In this document: piece after piece, positions 19,999 to 29,202 of the stretch | How positions within the stretch are numbered: position 1 is the stretch's first letter | Layout of the letters: each line of letters opens with the position of its first letter | Source of the DNA: Rhodoplanes serenus | GTDB taxonomy: Bacteria; Pseudomonadota; Alphaproteobacteria; Rhizobiales; Xanthobacteraceae | Length of the DNA: 64,000 nucleotides | Assembly (NCBI GenBank): GCA_009720755.1 | Contig: WNKV01000011.1 | Location: 1-64,000, forward strand | Direction: 5' to 3' | Notes under the pieces: model-generated | What the model was told of the DNA's origin: nothing | Seen by the model: only the letters and a program-made list of their open reading frames with translations | Databases searched by the model: none | Position numbers and translations under genes: made by a program

Positions 19999-20304
19999 TT
20001 ACTTGGCCTTCTGGATCTTCGTCACGGTCAGGCGGCCGTTGACCCGGTCGGCCTCGAACCGCACCTTGTCGCCCGCCTTCACGGCGTTCAGCATGGCCGG
20101 ATCGGCGACACCGAACACCATGGTCATGGCTTCCATGTCGAGATTCTTGATCGGCCCGTGCTTGAGGGTGATCTTGCCCTGGGCCTGATCGACTTTCGTC
20201 ACCTCGCCGGCGGTCGAGGCGCCTTGGGCGGCGGCCGGCGGGGACAGCATGGCGGTCGCCGTCACGGTGCCCATCAGGGCCATCATCGCCATCAGCTTGG
20301 TCAT
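19999..20304 (-). CDS. CusF-like periplasmic copper-binding protein
   Basis: 101 residues with a Met-rich signal peptide ending AAAQ. The mature part is a small OB-fold CusF domain: GEVTKVDQAQGKITLKHGPI, then LDMEAMTMVFGV, whose Met residues and aromatic position match CusF's copper/silver site, and a KVRFEADRVNG strand. CusF passes periplasmic Cu(I) to efflux pumps. It is the last gene of the copper cassette, but no CusA or CusB is in this window. Confidence 0.9.
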   Translation of the reverse strand: MTKLMAMMALMGTVTATAMLSPPAAAQGASTAGEVTKVDQAQGKITLKHGPIKNLDMEAMTMVFGVADPAMLNAVKAGDKVRFEADRVNGRLTVTKIQKAK

Positions 20305-20329
20305 TCGTCTGCTCCTGTCGTAGGGGTCG

Positions 20330-20800
20330 TCATTTCACCGTGATGGTGCCGAACATGCCGGCTTCGCGGTGACCGGGGATCAGGCAGGAGAAATCGAACT
20401 CGCCCGCCTTGGTGAAACGCCACGCCAGCTCGTCCCGTCCCTTGGGGGCGAGACGGCGGGCATTGGGGTCGTCGTGCTCCATGTCGGGGTTCTTCCGCAT
20501 CGACTCGCCATGGGCGAGGTTCTCGGCGAGCGTGCCGACCACCATCTCGTGATCGAGCTCGCCCTCGTTGCGGATGACGAAACGGATCTGCTCGCCCTTG
20601 CGGACGGCGACCCGGTTCGGCACGAACTCCATCCGGCCGTCGGCCTCGCGCATGACGATCTCGACGACACGCGAGGATCGTTTCGGGCTGCCGGGTTCGC
20701 CATACGCACGCGCCGCGCCGTGGCCCGGATCGGCGAGCGCCGGCACCGGCGGCGTCAGGGTGAGGGCCGCGAGAGCGACCAACAGGCTTCGTGTCAGCAT
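20330..20800 (-). CDS. Periplasmic cupredoxin (plastocyanin-like)
   Basis: 156 residues with a signal peptide (LLVALAALTLTPPVPALA). The type-1 copper ligands are ordered as expected: His in DHEMVVG, then FSCLIPGHREAGMFG giving Cys, His and Met. The central insert is rich in Asp, Asn and Arg. Such proteins shuttle electrons or sequester copper. It lies between the multicopper oxidase (11 bp upstream) and the cusF-like gene (25 bp downstream), so the three are probably one transcript. Confidence 0.9.
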   Translation of the reverse strand: MLTRSLLVALAALTLTPPVPALADPGHGAARAYGEPGSPKRSSRVVEIVMREADGRMEFVPNRVAVRKGEQIRFVIRNEGELDHEMVVGTLAENLAHGESMRKNPDMEHDDPNARRLAPKGRDELAWRFTKAGEFDFSCLIPGHREAGMFGTITVK

Positions 20801-20811
20801 AGCGGTTCTCC

Positions 20812-22215
20812 TCAGTGGTTGTGGTGGCCGGAGCGGCCGCGCGGCTTCACCACCTTGACGTCGACGGCGGGACCGGCGGCGGGCTTGCCGGCGCTCGCCG
20901 GGGCACGGTCGGCGCTGCGCTCCGGGCCCTTCCACTCGAACGCCACGGTGCCCTCGGGGTGCTTGAACCAGCCCGGGTCCTTGTAGTCGCCGCGGGCGAG
21001 GCCCTCGCGCACCTTGACGACCGAGAACATGCCGCCCATCTCGACCGCCCCGAACTGGGCGAAGCCGGACATCATGGGCAGCGTGTTCTCGGGCAGCGGC
21101 ATCTCCATCTCGCCCATGTCGGCCATGCCGGCCGAGCCCATCGGCATGTAGTCGGGCATCAGCCGGCGCACCTTCTTGGCGACCTCCTTCTTGTCGACGC
21201 CGATGAAGTTGCGCAGCGAATGCCCCATGGCGTTCATGGTGTGGTGGGCCTTGTGGCAGTGGATCGCCCAGTCGCCCGGCGCGTCGGCGACGAAGTCGAA
21301 GGCGCGCATCTGCCCCACCGCGCAGTCGATCGTCGTCTCGGGCCAGGCCGCCTCTTCCGGCACCCAGCCGCCGTCCGTGCACGACACCTTGAAGTCGTAG
21401 CCGTGCATGTGGATGGGGTGGTTGGTCATGGTCAGGTTGCCGAAGCGGATGCGCACCCTGTCGCCCTTGCCGACGACCAAGTGGTCGATGCCCGGCCACA
21501 CCCGGCTGTTCCAGGTCCACAGGTTGAAGTCGGTCATCTCGGCGACGCGCGGCACGTACGAGCCCGGCTCGATGTCGTAGCTCGCCATCAGGAAGACGAA
21601 GTCGCGGTCGACGCGGCGGAACGCCGGGTCCTTCGGATGGGCGACCAGGAAGCCCATCATGCCCATCGCCATCTGCACCATCTCGTCGGCGTGGGGGTGA
21701 TACATGAAGGTGCCGCTCTTGCGGATCTCGTACTCGTACACGAAGGTCTGGCCCGGCTTGATCTGCGGCTGGGTGAGGCCGCCGACGCCGTCCATGCCGT
21801 TCGGCAGCAGCATGCCGTGCCAATGGATGGTGGTGTGCTCGGGCAGCTTGTTGGTGACGAAGATGCGCACCTTGTCGCCTTCGACCACCTCGATCGTCGG
21901 ACCCGGCGACTGGCCGTTGTAGCCCCACAGATGCGCCACCATGCCCGGCGCGAACTCGCGCACCACCGGCTCGGCCACCAGGTGGAACTCCTTCCAGTCG
22001 CCGTTCATCCGCCACGGCAGCGTCCAGCCGTTGAGGGTGGCCACCGGCTGGTAGTCGGGGCCGGTGGTGGGCACCAGCGGCGGCTGCATGGCGGGCGACG
22101 TCATGGTCGGCGCCTCCGGAATCGACGCCGCCTGGACGCGACCCGACACGGTGCCGGCCCCGATCAGGGCCGCGGCCCCGGACGCGCCGAGAAAATTTCG
22201 TCGAGAGAACGTCAT
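20812..22215 (-). CDS. Multicopper oxidase (CopA/CueO-like), Tat-exported
   Basis: 467 residues with a twin-arginine signal (SRRNFLGASGAAALIGAG). All four copper motifs are visible: HWHG, MYHPHADE, NHPIHMHG and HCHKAHHTMNAM. A Met-rich stretch (MPMGSAGMADMGEMEMPLPE) follows, and the protein ends in a His tail (GHHNH). These enzymes oxidise Cu(I) to Cu(II) in the periplasm. It follows a TolC-like gene by 16 bp and precedes a cupredoxin gene. Confidence 0.94.
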   Translation of the reverse strand: MTFSRRNFLGASGAAALIGAGTVSGRVQAASIPEAPTMTSPAMQPPLVPTTGPDYQPVATLNGWTLPWRMNGDWKEFHLVAEPVVREFAPGMVAHLWGYNGQSPGPTIEVVEGDKVRIFVTNKLPEHTTIHWHGMLLPNGMDGVGGLTQPQIKPGQTFVYEYEIRKSGTFMYHPHADEMVQMAMGMMGFLVAHPKDPAFRRVDRDFVFLMASYDIEPGSYVPRVAEMTDFNLWTWNSRVWPGIDHLVVGKGDRVRIRFGNLTMTNHPIHMHGYDFKVSCTDGGWVPEEAAWPETTIDCAVGQMRAFDFVADAPGDWAIHCHKAHHTMNAMGHSLRNFIGVDKKEVAKKVRRLMPDYMPMGSAGMADMGEMEMPLPENTLPMMSGFAQFGAVEMGGMFSVVKVREGLARGDYKDPGWFKHPEGTVAFEWKGPERSADRAPASAGKPAAGPAVDVKVVKPRGRSGHHNH

Positions 22216-22231
22216 GGGTCTGTCCTCCTGA

Positions 22232-23719
22232 TCAGTCGCCGTCGCCGCCGGCGACCGCCTGCGGTCCGGGCACTGCGCCGGCCGTCGCGATCGTGGTGCC
22301 GATACCGACGCTTCCGCCGCTCACTCCACCGCCGATGATGGCGCACTGGAAGTCGATGCCGGCGATGAAGAAGTCGCGCTTGGCGGCGATTGCGGCGACG
22401 TTGCTCTGGATGCTCTCGCGGGCCGTGGTCAGCAGCTCGAACACGTCGATCAGCATGCCGTTGTATTCGAGCTGCACCTGCTCGTTGATGGTGCGGCGGA
22501 GCGGCAGGATGCGGGTCTGATAGAGCGTCGCGATGTCGTGGCTGGCCCGGTAGGTCAGGTAGGCGGCGCGGGCCTCCGAGCGGACGTCGACAGCCTTCTC
22601 GATCAGCCGGTTGACGCCGTCGCGGTAGATGTCGGCCGCGGCCCGCACGTTGGACTCGCCGAGATCGAACAGCGGCACCTGGAGCTCGACCTCGAAGCCG
22701 CGCGACACCCTGCGCGGCTCCAATGGCGCAGCGCGGTCGCGCGACTCGGAGCGCCGTCCGGACGCACTGAGGATCGAGATGAAGCGGGTCGCGTCGGTGA
22801 GTCCGTAGGCGCGGGCGACGGCGTCCAGCTCGAGCCGCGCCGCGATCAGATCGACCCGTTGGCGGACCGCGGCCTCCTCGGCCTGCTGGACAGTCTGGAT
22901 TCGCGGCATAGCCGGCAGGCGGCCGGGCAGCCGGAAGTTCAGATCGGAGCCCCACAGCCCCATCAGCCGCGTCAGCGCCTCGCGCTCGGTGCCGGCCCGC
23001 AGCCGCGCCTGGGCGAGTGCGTTCGACACCTCGGCATAGAAGGCGCCGGCACGGGCCTGATCGAGCTTCTTGGCCTCGCCGGTTCCGCCCAGCTTGCGCA
23101 TCAGGTCGGCGGCCGCATCGGCGGACAGACGCGCCTGCTCCAGGAACGTCACCGTCTCGCGGGCGGCGACCGCCCGGTAGTAGGCCCGCCGCGTCTCGGC
23201 GGCGAGCCGGAAGGTCGCCTCGATGGCGCGCTGGCGATCGGCCTCGAACTGCGAACGGGCGATCTCGGTGCGCAGCGGCAGGGTGATCAGCGCCAGCACG
23301 TTGGCGACCACGCGGCGCTCGATCTCCAGCTCGCTGCCGGTGGTGGTGCGGCTGAAGCCGAACGCCGGGTTCGGCGGCAGGCTCGCCTGCACGAACTCGG
23401 CCTCGGAGACGCCGAGTGCATTGTAGGCGGTTTGCAGGCCGCGATTGTTGAGCAGCGCGATCTGGACCGCGCGGTCGGCATCCAGCGGCCGGCTCAGCAG
23501 GGCGTCCACACGCGAGCGTGCGTAGGCGGCCGCCGCCGGCGAGTCGATCTTGACGGCCTCCATGCCGATCGACTGGCTGACCCGTCCGGCGACCGGCCCC
23601 ATGGCGCCGTCGGGCGAGAAGTAGACGCAGCCGCCGAGGGTGCTCGATGCGAGCACGAGGGCGACGAGCCGCCGCGGCGGCGTCGGCCGGCGGCCGACCA
23701 TGCGAGCGGCCGGCGTCAT
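22232..23719 (-). CDS. TolC-family outer-membrane lipoprotein
   Basis: 495 residues with a lipoprotein signal (LVALVLASSTLGGC; Cys about residue 31). Coiled-coil helices characteristic of outer-membrane efflux channels are present: ALLNNRGLQTAYNALGVSEA, QARLSADAAADLMRKLGGTGE, and the repeat-like second half with RRVSRGFEVELQVPLFDLGES. In copper loci such proteins can form the outer channel of an efflux pump. No RND pump or adaptor is present here. Its ATG overlaps the stop of the preceding small lipoprotein. Confidence 0.9.
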   Translation of the reverse strand: MTPAARMVGRRPTPPRRLVALVLASSTLGGCVYFSPDGAMGPVAGRVSQSIGMEAVKIDSPAAAAYARSRVDALLSRPLDADRAVQIALLNNRGLQTAYNALGVSEAEFVQASLPPNPAFGFSRTTTGSELEIERRVVANVLALITLPLRTEIARSQFEADRQRAIEATFRLAAETRRAYYRAVAARETVTFLEQARLSADAAADLMRKLGGTGEAKKLDQARAGAFYAEVSNALAQARLRAGTEREALTRLMGLWGSDLNFRLPGRLPAMPRIQTVQQAEEAAVRQRVDLIAARLELDAVARAYGLTDATRFISILSASGRRSESRDRAAPLEPRRVSRGFEVELQVPLFDLGESNVRAAADIYRDGVNRLIEKAVDVRSEARAAYLTYRASHDIATLYQTRILPLRRTINEQVQLEYNGMLIDVFELLTTARESIQSNVAAIAAKRDFFIAGIDFQCAIIGGGVSGGSVGIGTTIATAGAVPGPQAVAGGDGD

Positions 23720-23949
23720 CGGTGGCCTCCCGCTCCGGACTTCGGCTGCGGTGCGACCTGCTGGTTCTGCTCCGCCCAGGGCTTCGGGTCGATCGGACGG
23801 TAGTCGACGGTGCCGGCCGTCACCGACCGATAGCGTGTCGGCGCCACCGGCACGTCGGGATCGGCAGGATCGAGCCCCACCGCCATCGGGGGAGGGACCG
23901 AGCACGCGGACAGGATGGCCGACAGTGCGGCCAGCACGGCGATCTTCAT
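23716..23949 (-). CDS. Small lipoprotein of the copper cassette
   Basis: 77 residues from the ATG at 23949, with GAGG upstream; a TTG nine bases earlier is less likely. MKIAVLAALSAILSAC is a lipoprotein signal with Cys at residue 16. The mature part is Pro-rich (DPADPDVPVAPTRYRSV) and contains WAEQNQQ. No domain recognised. The stop overlaps the start of the TolC-like gene (ATGA), so the two are translationally coupled. Confidence 0.7.
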   Translation of the reverse strand: MKIAVLAALSAILSACSVPPPMAVGLDPADPDVPVAPTRYRSVTAGTVDYRPIDPKPWAEQNQQVAPQPKSGAGGHR

Positions 23950-24104
23950 GGAAAGCAACCTCGATGTCGGTCCCGGTCACCGGACATCCGGGGGCGCGCC
24001 GGCAACGATGCGAGCCGCATCGTCGCCGGAGCCGGCGGACAACCCGAGAACGGACAGGGAGAGCGGAGCCGATGGTCGCGTCGCCCCGATGGGGCGGGCG
24101 GCGA

Positions 24105-24626
24105 CTAGCAGTCGGTCGGTCTCGGCGGACGATCGAGGCGCACCGCGAACGACTTTTCGAAGCCGAGATCGGGCGGTGACGGATCGGCAGCAGCGGTCAG
24201 CAGCATCATGGCCGTGACCGGAACGACGGGCGGGAGCGTCGCATGACAGGTGGCGGCGCCGCAGCAGGGGCCGTTCGGCGTGCTGTGAGGGGCCGCCGGG
24301 TCGCAGCCGTCGGCTGCGTCGGCTGCCGCGTGACACGACAACGATGCCGAGGCGGAACGCTGGAGGCCGTCCTCGCTATCGTGCTCCTGCGCATCTCCGG
24401 AATGCGTGCCGGACTCGTCACGATCGGACAGCGTCTGCCCGGCATGCGAGTGCCGAGCATGATGCGACGTCGTATTCACATGATGATGGGCGGCGACGCC
24501 GATGGTCATGCCGGTCCTGGTGATGCCGGTCGGCAGCTCCTGGGCCGACAATGCCCATCCCAGGCCCGCCGTGACAACGGCGAGCAACGTGACGAGCACG
24601 AAGCCGGGATAAGCGCGTCGCATCAT
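24105..24626 (-). CDS. His-rich membrane protein heading the copper cassette
   Basis: 173 residues starting MMRRAYPG, with one N-terminal transmembrane helix (FVLVTLLAVVTAGLGWAL), a histidine-dense segment (AAHHHVNTTSHHARHSHAG, then DAQEHDSED) and a Cys/His region (GPCCGAATCHA) before a second hydrophobic stretch. The tail LDRPPRPTD resembles tails of small copper-associated proteins. No family assigned; metal sensing or buffering is inferred from composition and neighbours. A promoter with consensus-like elements places the mRNA start almost on the ATG. Confidence 0.6.
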   Translation of the reverse strand: MMRRAYPGFVLVTLLAVVTAGLGWALSAQELPTGITRTGMTIGVAAHHHVNTTSHHARHSHAGQTLSDRDESGTHSGDAQEHDSEDGLQRSASASLSCHAAADAADGCDPAAPHSTPNGPCCGAATCHATLPPVVPVTAMMLLTAAADPSPPDLGFEKSFAVRLDRPPRPTDC

Positions 24627-24634
24627 GTTAAGTG

Positions 24635-24662
24635 AATATACGGATTGCGCCCCCGGAGGCAA
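24635..24662 (-). promoter_or_regulatory. Candidate sigma-70 promoter for the copper cassette, near-leaderless
   Basis: On the minus strand TTGCCT (24657-24662) and TATATT (24635-24640) are separated by 16 bp. The predicted transcript start is within 1-3 bases of the ATG at 24626, implying a leaderless mRNA. TTGC-N10-GCAA (24645-24662) overlaps the -35 element and could bind a regulator. The 16-bp spacer argues against a MerR/CueR-type promoter. Confidence 0.5.
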
Positions 24663-24815
24663 GACGAACGGCGTCGATTGCTGCGAGGTCCCGGCGTGGT
24701 GTCGCGTGGAGACAACACGCACAGGTGCTGGAGCACCGGGTCGGGTGCGATCTTGCCGTTTCTCACGTCGACGCGCCTGTCCGGCGACGGCCCGCTGCAT
24801 TGCACAGCGTGCCGA

Positions 24816-25517
24816 TCAGGCGTCCGCACCGTAGCGGTCGTTGAGCGCGTAGCCGGCACCGCGCACGGTGCGGATCGGATCGGAGCGCTGGCCCCGGTTG
24901 AGCGCCTTGCGCAGGCGGCCGACATGGACGTCGACGGTGCGCTCGTCGATGTAGACGTCGCGGCCCCACACCCGATCGAGAAGCTGCTCGCGCGAGAACA
25001 CGCGGCCGGGATTCTCCATCAGGAACTCCAGCAGGCGGAACTCGGTCGGTCCGAGCGGCACGTCGCGCCCGCCGCGCGACACCCGCTTCTTCTCGCGGTT
25101 CAGCTCGATGTCGCCGGCGACGAGCACCGAGGCGACGCGCTCCGGCTTGGTGCGGCGCAGCAGCGCCCGGATGCGGGCGATCAGCTCGGGCACCGAGAAC
25201 GGCTTGACGATGTAGTCGTCGGCCCCGGTGGCGAGGCCGCGCACCCGCTCGCCCTCCTCGCCGCGTGCCGTCAGCATGATGACCGGGAGCTGCTGGGTCT
25301 CGGTGCGCCCGCGCAGCCGGCGGATCAGCTCGATGCCCGACAGGCCCGGCAGCATCCAGTCGACGATGGCGAGATCGGGCGGGTTCTCCTTGAGGCGGAG
25401 ATCGGCGTCGTCGCCGCGTCCGGCGGCGTCGACCGCATAGCCTTCGGCCTCGAGGTTGTAACGCAGCAGCAGCGTCAGCGGCTCCTCGTCCTCGACGATC
25501 AGGATTCGTGCGGCCAT
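24816..25517 (-). CDS. phoB: Phosphate response regulator PhoB
   Basis: 233 residues: receiver domain with ILIVEDEEPLT, the phospho-acceptor Asp in LAIVDWMLPG, Thr/Ser in IMLTARGEE and Lys in VKPFSV, followed by an OmpR-type winged helix (FRLLEFLMENPGRVFSREQLLDRVWG, then DERTVDVHVGRLRKALN). Phosphorylated PhoB binds Pho boxes; one is present before pstS. It is the last gene of phoR-pstSCAB-phoU-phoB, 58 bp after phoU. Confidence 0.97.
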   Translation of the reverse strand: MAARILIVEDEEPLTLLLRYNLEAEGYAVDAAGRGDDADLRLKENPPDLAIVDWMLPGLSGIELIRRLRGRTETQQLPVIMLTARGEEGERVRGLATGADDYIVKPFSVPELIARIRALLRRTKPERVASVLVAGDIELNREKKRVSRGGRDVPLGPTEFRLLEFLMENPGRVFSREQLLDRVWGRDVYIDERTVDVHVGRLRKALNRGQRSDPIRTVRGAGYALNDRYGADA

Positions 25518-25575
25518 CCGGTGTGGTTCCTCTCGGGGGATCGCCGTCGCGACGAGGCGCGCGACGGTGGCGGGG

Positions 25576-26289
25576 TCAGGCGTCGAACGGGACCACGGTG
25601 CTGGACGTGGTGTCGCCCTTCGGCCGCTCGTCGGCGAGGGCGCGGCCCTCGATCATGTAGTAGACCGTCTCGGCGATGTTGGTGGCGTGGTCGCCCATCC
25701 GCTCGATGTTCTTGGCGCAGAACAGGAGGTGGATGCAGATGCCGATGTTGCGCGGGTCCTCCATCATGTAGGTGAGCAGCTCGCGGAACAGCGAGTTGTT
25801 GACGGCGTCGACGCCCTCGTCGGCCCGCCACACACCGATCGCCTTGGCGAGGTCGCGGCGCGCATAGGCGTCGAGCACGTCTTTGATCTGCGACAGCACC
25901 AGCTCGGTCATGTGCTCGACGCCGCGCATCACCTTCTGGGTGAGGAACTCGCTGTCGAGCGCCACCACCCGCTTGGCGATGTTCTTGGCGAGATCGCCGA
26001 TCCGCTCGAGGTCGTTGGAGATCCGCAGCGAGCCGACCACCTCGCGCAGGTCGACCGCCATCGGCTGCCGGCGCGCGATGGTGAGGATCGCCCGCGCCTC
26101 GACCTCGCGCTGGAGGACGTCGATGCGGGTGTCGCCGGCGATGACACGCTGGGCCACGGTGAGGTCGCGGCGCGACAGCGCGTCGACGGCGTCGACGATC
26201 TGCTGCTCGGCGAGCCCGCCCATCTCGGCGACCATGCGGCCGAGCTCTTGCAGGTCGCTGTCGAACGCCTTGTGCGTGTGGTCCATCAT
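25576..26289 (-). CDS. phoU: Phosphate signalling protein PhoU
   Basis: 237 residues with two PhoU helical repeats. Each contains the family pattern, seen in VVGSLRISNDLERIGDLAKNIA and LFCAKNIERMGDHATNIAE, which bind metal clusters and contact PstB/PhoR. PhoU silences PhoR when phosphate is plentiful. The ATG at 26289 has GGAAGG 9 nt upstream; a GTG three codons earlier would sit directly on that site. It is flanked by pstB and phoB. Confidence 0.97.
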   Translation of the reverse strand: MMDHTHKAFDSDLQELGRMVAEMGGLAEQQIVDAVDALSRRDLTVAQRVIAGDTRIDVLQREVEARAILTIARRQPMAVDLREVVGSLRISNDLERIGDLAKNIAKRVVALDSEFLTQKVMRGVEHMTELVLSQIKDVLDAYARRDLAKAIGVWRADEGVDAVNNSLFRELLTYMMEDPRNIGICIHLLFCAKNIERMGDHATNIAETVYYMIEGRALADERPKGDTTSSTVVPFDA

Positions 26290-26365
26290 GGACGTCACCC
26301 TTCCTGATCTTGGCCGGGACGCGGTGTCGGGAACCGGGTCGGGGCGGGGCCGGTGGGAGCGGCGG

Positions 26366-27199
26366 TCAGCCGAACCGTCCGGTGATGTAGTCCTGGGTCC
26401 GCGGGTCGACCGGCGAGGTGAACATCTTGCTGGTGGTGTCGAACTCGACCAGCTCGCCGAGATACATGAATGCCGTGTAGTCGGAGACGCGGGCCGCCTG
26501 CTGCATGTTGTGGGTCACGATGGCGATCGTGTACTCGGTCTTCAGCTCGTCGATCAGCTCCTCGATCTTGGCGGTCGAGATCGGGTCGAGAGCCGAGCAG
26601 GGCTCGTCGAGCAGGATCACCTCCGGCTGCACCGCGACCGTGCGGGCGATGCACAGGCGCTGCTGCTGGCCGCCCGAGAGGCTGAGCCCGTTGGCCGAGA
26701 GCTTGTCCTTCACCTCGTTCCACAGCGCGGCGCGCTTGAGCGCCTGCTCGACGCGGCCGTCCATCTCGGACTTCGGCAGCGGCTCGTAGAGCCGGATGCC
26801 GAAGGCGATGTTCTCGTAGATCGACATCGGGAACGGCGTCGGCTTCTGGAACACCATCCCGACGCGCGCTCGCAGCAGGTTGAGGTCCTGCTTGGCGTCC
26901 AGGATGTTGTTGCCGTCGAGCAGCACCTCCCCCTCGGCCCGCTGGTTCGGATAGAGGTCGTAGATGCGGTTGAGGATGCGCAGCAGGGTCGACTTGCCGC
27001 AGCCGGACGGGCCGATGAAGGCGGTGACGCGCCGGGCGTAGAGCGAGACCGAGATGCTCTTCAGGGCGCGGTTGTCGCCGTAGTAGAAATCGACGTTCCG
27101 GATGGCGACCTTCTCGTCGGCGTCCGCCAGGGCGGCGCGCGCCGCGACGACCGGAGCCGGAACCGTGTTCGATCCGTGGGACAGGCCGGTGGAGCTCAT
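26366..27199 (-). CDS. pstB: Phosphate ABC transporter ATPase PstB
   Basis: 277 residues. Walker [10 protein letters not shown], the long PstB-specific [16 protein letters not shown] insert, Q-loop [16 protein letters not shown], signature [16 protein letters not shown], Walker [14 protein letters not shown] and H-loop IVTHN are all intact. It powers PstCA phosphate import and takes part in Pho signalling. The start overlaps the pstA stop (ATGA). An N-terminal extension of about 28 residues precedes the ABC core. Confidence 0.97.
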   Translation of the reverse strand: MSSTGLSHGSNTVPAPVVAARAALADADEKVAIRNVDFYYGDNRALKSISVSLYARRVTAFIGPSGCGKSTLLRILNRIYDLYPNQRAEGEVLLDGNNILDAKQDLNLLRARVGMVFQKPTPFPMSIYENIAFGIRLYEPLPKSEMDGRVEQALKRAALWNEVKDKLSANGLSLSGGQQQRLCIARTVAVQPEVILLDEPCSALDPISTAKIEELIDELKTEYTIAIVTHNMQQAARVSDYTAFMYLGELVEFDTTSKMFTSPVDPRTQDYITGRFG

Positions 27200-28035
27200 G
27201 AATTGGTCCTCGTGGCCGAGAGGGCGCGCGCCGAGATCGACAGCGCGAGCACCGCGAAGGTGATGATCAGGGCGCCGGCCCAGGCGAGCTTCTGCCAGTC
27301 CGGATAGGGGCTCATGGCGAACTGGAAGATCACCACCGGCAGGCTCGCCAGCGGCTGCGTCATGTCGGCCGAGAAGAACTGATTGTTCAGAGCCGTGAAC
27401 AGCAGCGGCGCGGTCTCGCCGCTGATCCGCGCGACCGCCAGCAGGATGCCGGTGACGATGCCTGCACGGGCCGCCCGGTAGGACACGTTGGCGATGACAT
27501 GCGAGCGCGGCAGGCCGAGCGCGGTGGCCGCCTCGCGCAGCTCCTTCGGCACCGTCAGCAGCATGTCCTCGGTGGTGCGGACCACCACCGGCACCACCAG
27601 CACGGCGAGCGCCAGCGAGCCGGCGATGCCGGAGAAGTGGCCGAGCGGCCGCACCACCACCTCGTAGATGAACAGGCCGACCACGATCGAGGGAGCGCTG
27701 AGCAGGATGTCGTTGATGAAGCGCACCACGCTGGTCAGCATCGAGTAGCGGCCATACTCGGCCATGTAGGTGCCGGCCAGGATGCCGATCGGCGTGCCGA
27801 TGGCGACCGCCACGCCCGACATCATCAGGCTGCCGACGATCGGGTTGAGCAGGCCGCCGGCGCTGCCGGGCGGCGGCGTCATCTCGGTGAACACCGCGAC
27901 CGACAGGCTGCCGAAGCCGTTCCACAGCAGGGCGCCGAGCACCAGCACCAGCCAGCCGAGACCGATCACGGTGGCGACGACCGACAGGGTCATCACCACG
28001 CTGTTGGCGAAGCGGCGACGTCGATAGAGCATCAT
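27196..28035 (-). CDS. pstA: Phosphate ABC transporter permease PstA
   Basis: 279-residue inner-membrane protein with about six hydrophobic segments. The ABC-permease contact loop is seen in [26 protein letters not shown], and [18 protein letters not shown] is typical of PstA. It forms the channel with PstC. It starts 4 bp after pstC and overlaps pstB. Two adjacent ATG codons are possible starts (28035 or 28032). Confidence 0.96.
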   Translation of the reverse strand: MMLYRRRRFANSVVMTLSVVATVIGLGWLVLVLGALLWNGFGSLSVAVFTEMTPPPGSAGGLLNPIVGSLMMSGVAVAIGTPIGILAGTYMAEYGRYSMLTSVVRFINDILLSAPSIVVGLFIYEVVVRPLGHFSGIAGSLALAVLVVPVVVRTTEDMLLTVPKELREAATALGLPRSHVIANVSYRAARAGIVTGILLAVARISGETAPLLFTALNNQFFSADMTQPLASLPVVIFQFAMSPYPDWQKLAWAGALIITFAVLALSISARALSATRTNS

Positions 28036-28039
28036 GGCG

Positions 28040-29053
28040 TCACCCGATCTTCCGTTCGATGCGCATCAGCATGTAGCGCGCGATGGCCAGCACCACGAAG
28101 GTGATGACGAAGAGAATGAGGCCGAGCGCGACCAGCGACGAGGTGTAGAGGTCGCCGAGCGCCTCGGTGAACTCGTTGGCGATGGTGGCCGAGATGGTAG
28201 TGCCGGGGGCCAGCAGCGAGCCCGAGATGCGGTGCGCGTTGCCGATCACGAAGGTCACCGCCATGGTCTCGCCGAGGGCGCGGCCGAGGCCCAGCATGAC
28301 GCCGCCGGTGACGCCGACCCGGGCGAACGGAATGACCACGTGGCGGAACACCTCCCAGGTGGTGCAGCCGAGGCCGTAGGCCGCCTCCTTGAGCACCGGC
28401 GGCACCGCCTCGAACACGTCGCGCGAGATCGAGGTGACGAAGGGCAGCACCATGATGGCGAGGATGAGCCCGGCGGTCAGCACGCCGATGCCGTAGGGCG
28501 GCCCGGCGAACAGGGTCGAGAGGATCGGCACCGGGCCGAACAGGTCGATCAGCGCCGGCTGCAACGTGTGCTGCAAGAAGGGCGCGAACACGAACAGGCC
28601 CCAGATGCCGTAGATGATGCTGGGGATGCCGGCGAGCAGCTCGATGGCGATGCCGATCGGCCGGCGCAGCCACATCGGGCACAGCTCGGTCAGGAACATC
28701 GCGATGAGGATGCCGAACGGCACCGCGATCGTCATGGCGATCAGCGAGGTGACGAGCGTGCCGTAGATCGGCGCCAGCGCGCCGAACTTCTCGGTCACCG
28801 GGTTCCAGCGCGAGGTGGTGAGGAAATCGAGGCCGAACGCCTGCAAGGCCGGCAGCGCGCCTTCGATCAGCGCCACGATGACGCCGCCGAGGATCACCAG
28901 CACCGAGACGGCGGCCGCGAATGTGATGGTGCGGAACGAGCCGTCGATCAGCCGCAGACGGCCCAGCAGCCGAAGACGATCCGGCGGGGACGACACGGCG
29001 GCGGGAGCGTCACGCAGAGCAAGGTCGACCACGGGCTGTCTCCGCCGAAGCAT
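28040..29053 (-). CDS. pstC: Phosphate ABC transporter permease PstC
   Basis: 337 residues. After a cytosolic N-terminus (about 45 residues) come six hydrophobic segments with the PstC patterns [41 protein letters not shown] and [18 protein letters not shown]. It pairs with PstA. The ATG at 29053 is preceded by GGAGAGAA. The open frame continues upstream opposite pstS, but that part is out of register with any family. Confidence 0.96.
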   Translation of the reverse strand: MLRRRQPVVDLALRDAPAAVSSPPDRLRLLGRLRLIDGSFRTITFAAAVSVLVILGGVIVALIEGALPALQAFGLDFLTTSRWNPVTEKFGALAPIYGTLVTSLIAMTIAVPFGILIAMFLTELCPMWLRRPIGIAIELLAGIPSIIYGIWGLFVFAPFLQHTLQPALIDLFGPVPILSTLFAGPPYGIGVLTAGLILAIMVLPFVTSISRDVFEAVPPVLKEAAYGLGCTTWEVFRHVVIPFARVGVTGGVMLGLGRALGETMAVTFVIGNAHRISGSLLAPGTTISATIANEFTEALGDLYTSSLVALGLILFVITFVVLAIARYMLMRIERKIG

Positions 29054-29202
29054 GACTGAGTTCTCTCCAGACGACGGCCGCCAGAGTTGCAGCGGGGCGG
29101 GTGCGGTGCGGCCCGCCGGACGATACGCCGGCCCGTCGTCGGACGCGAGAGGAGGGGGCCGTCGAGCCCCCTCCCGAGGGGCGTGCGGTGGAAAACCCGG
29201 AG

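Noticed and set aside
24635-24662. CueR/MerR-type promoter for the copper cassette
   Set aside because: The -35/-10 spacer is 16 bp, not the 19-20 bp expected for MerR-family activation.
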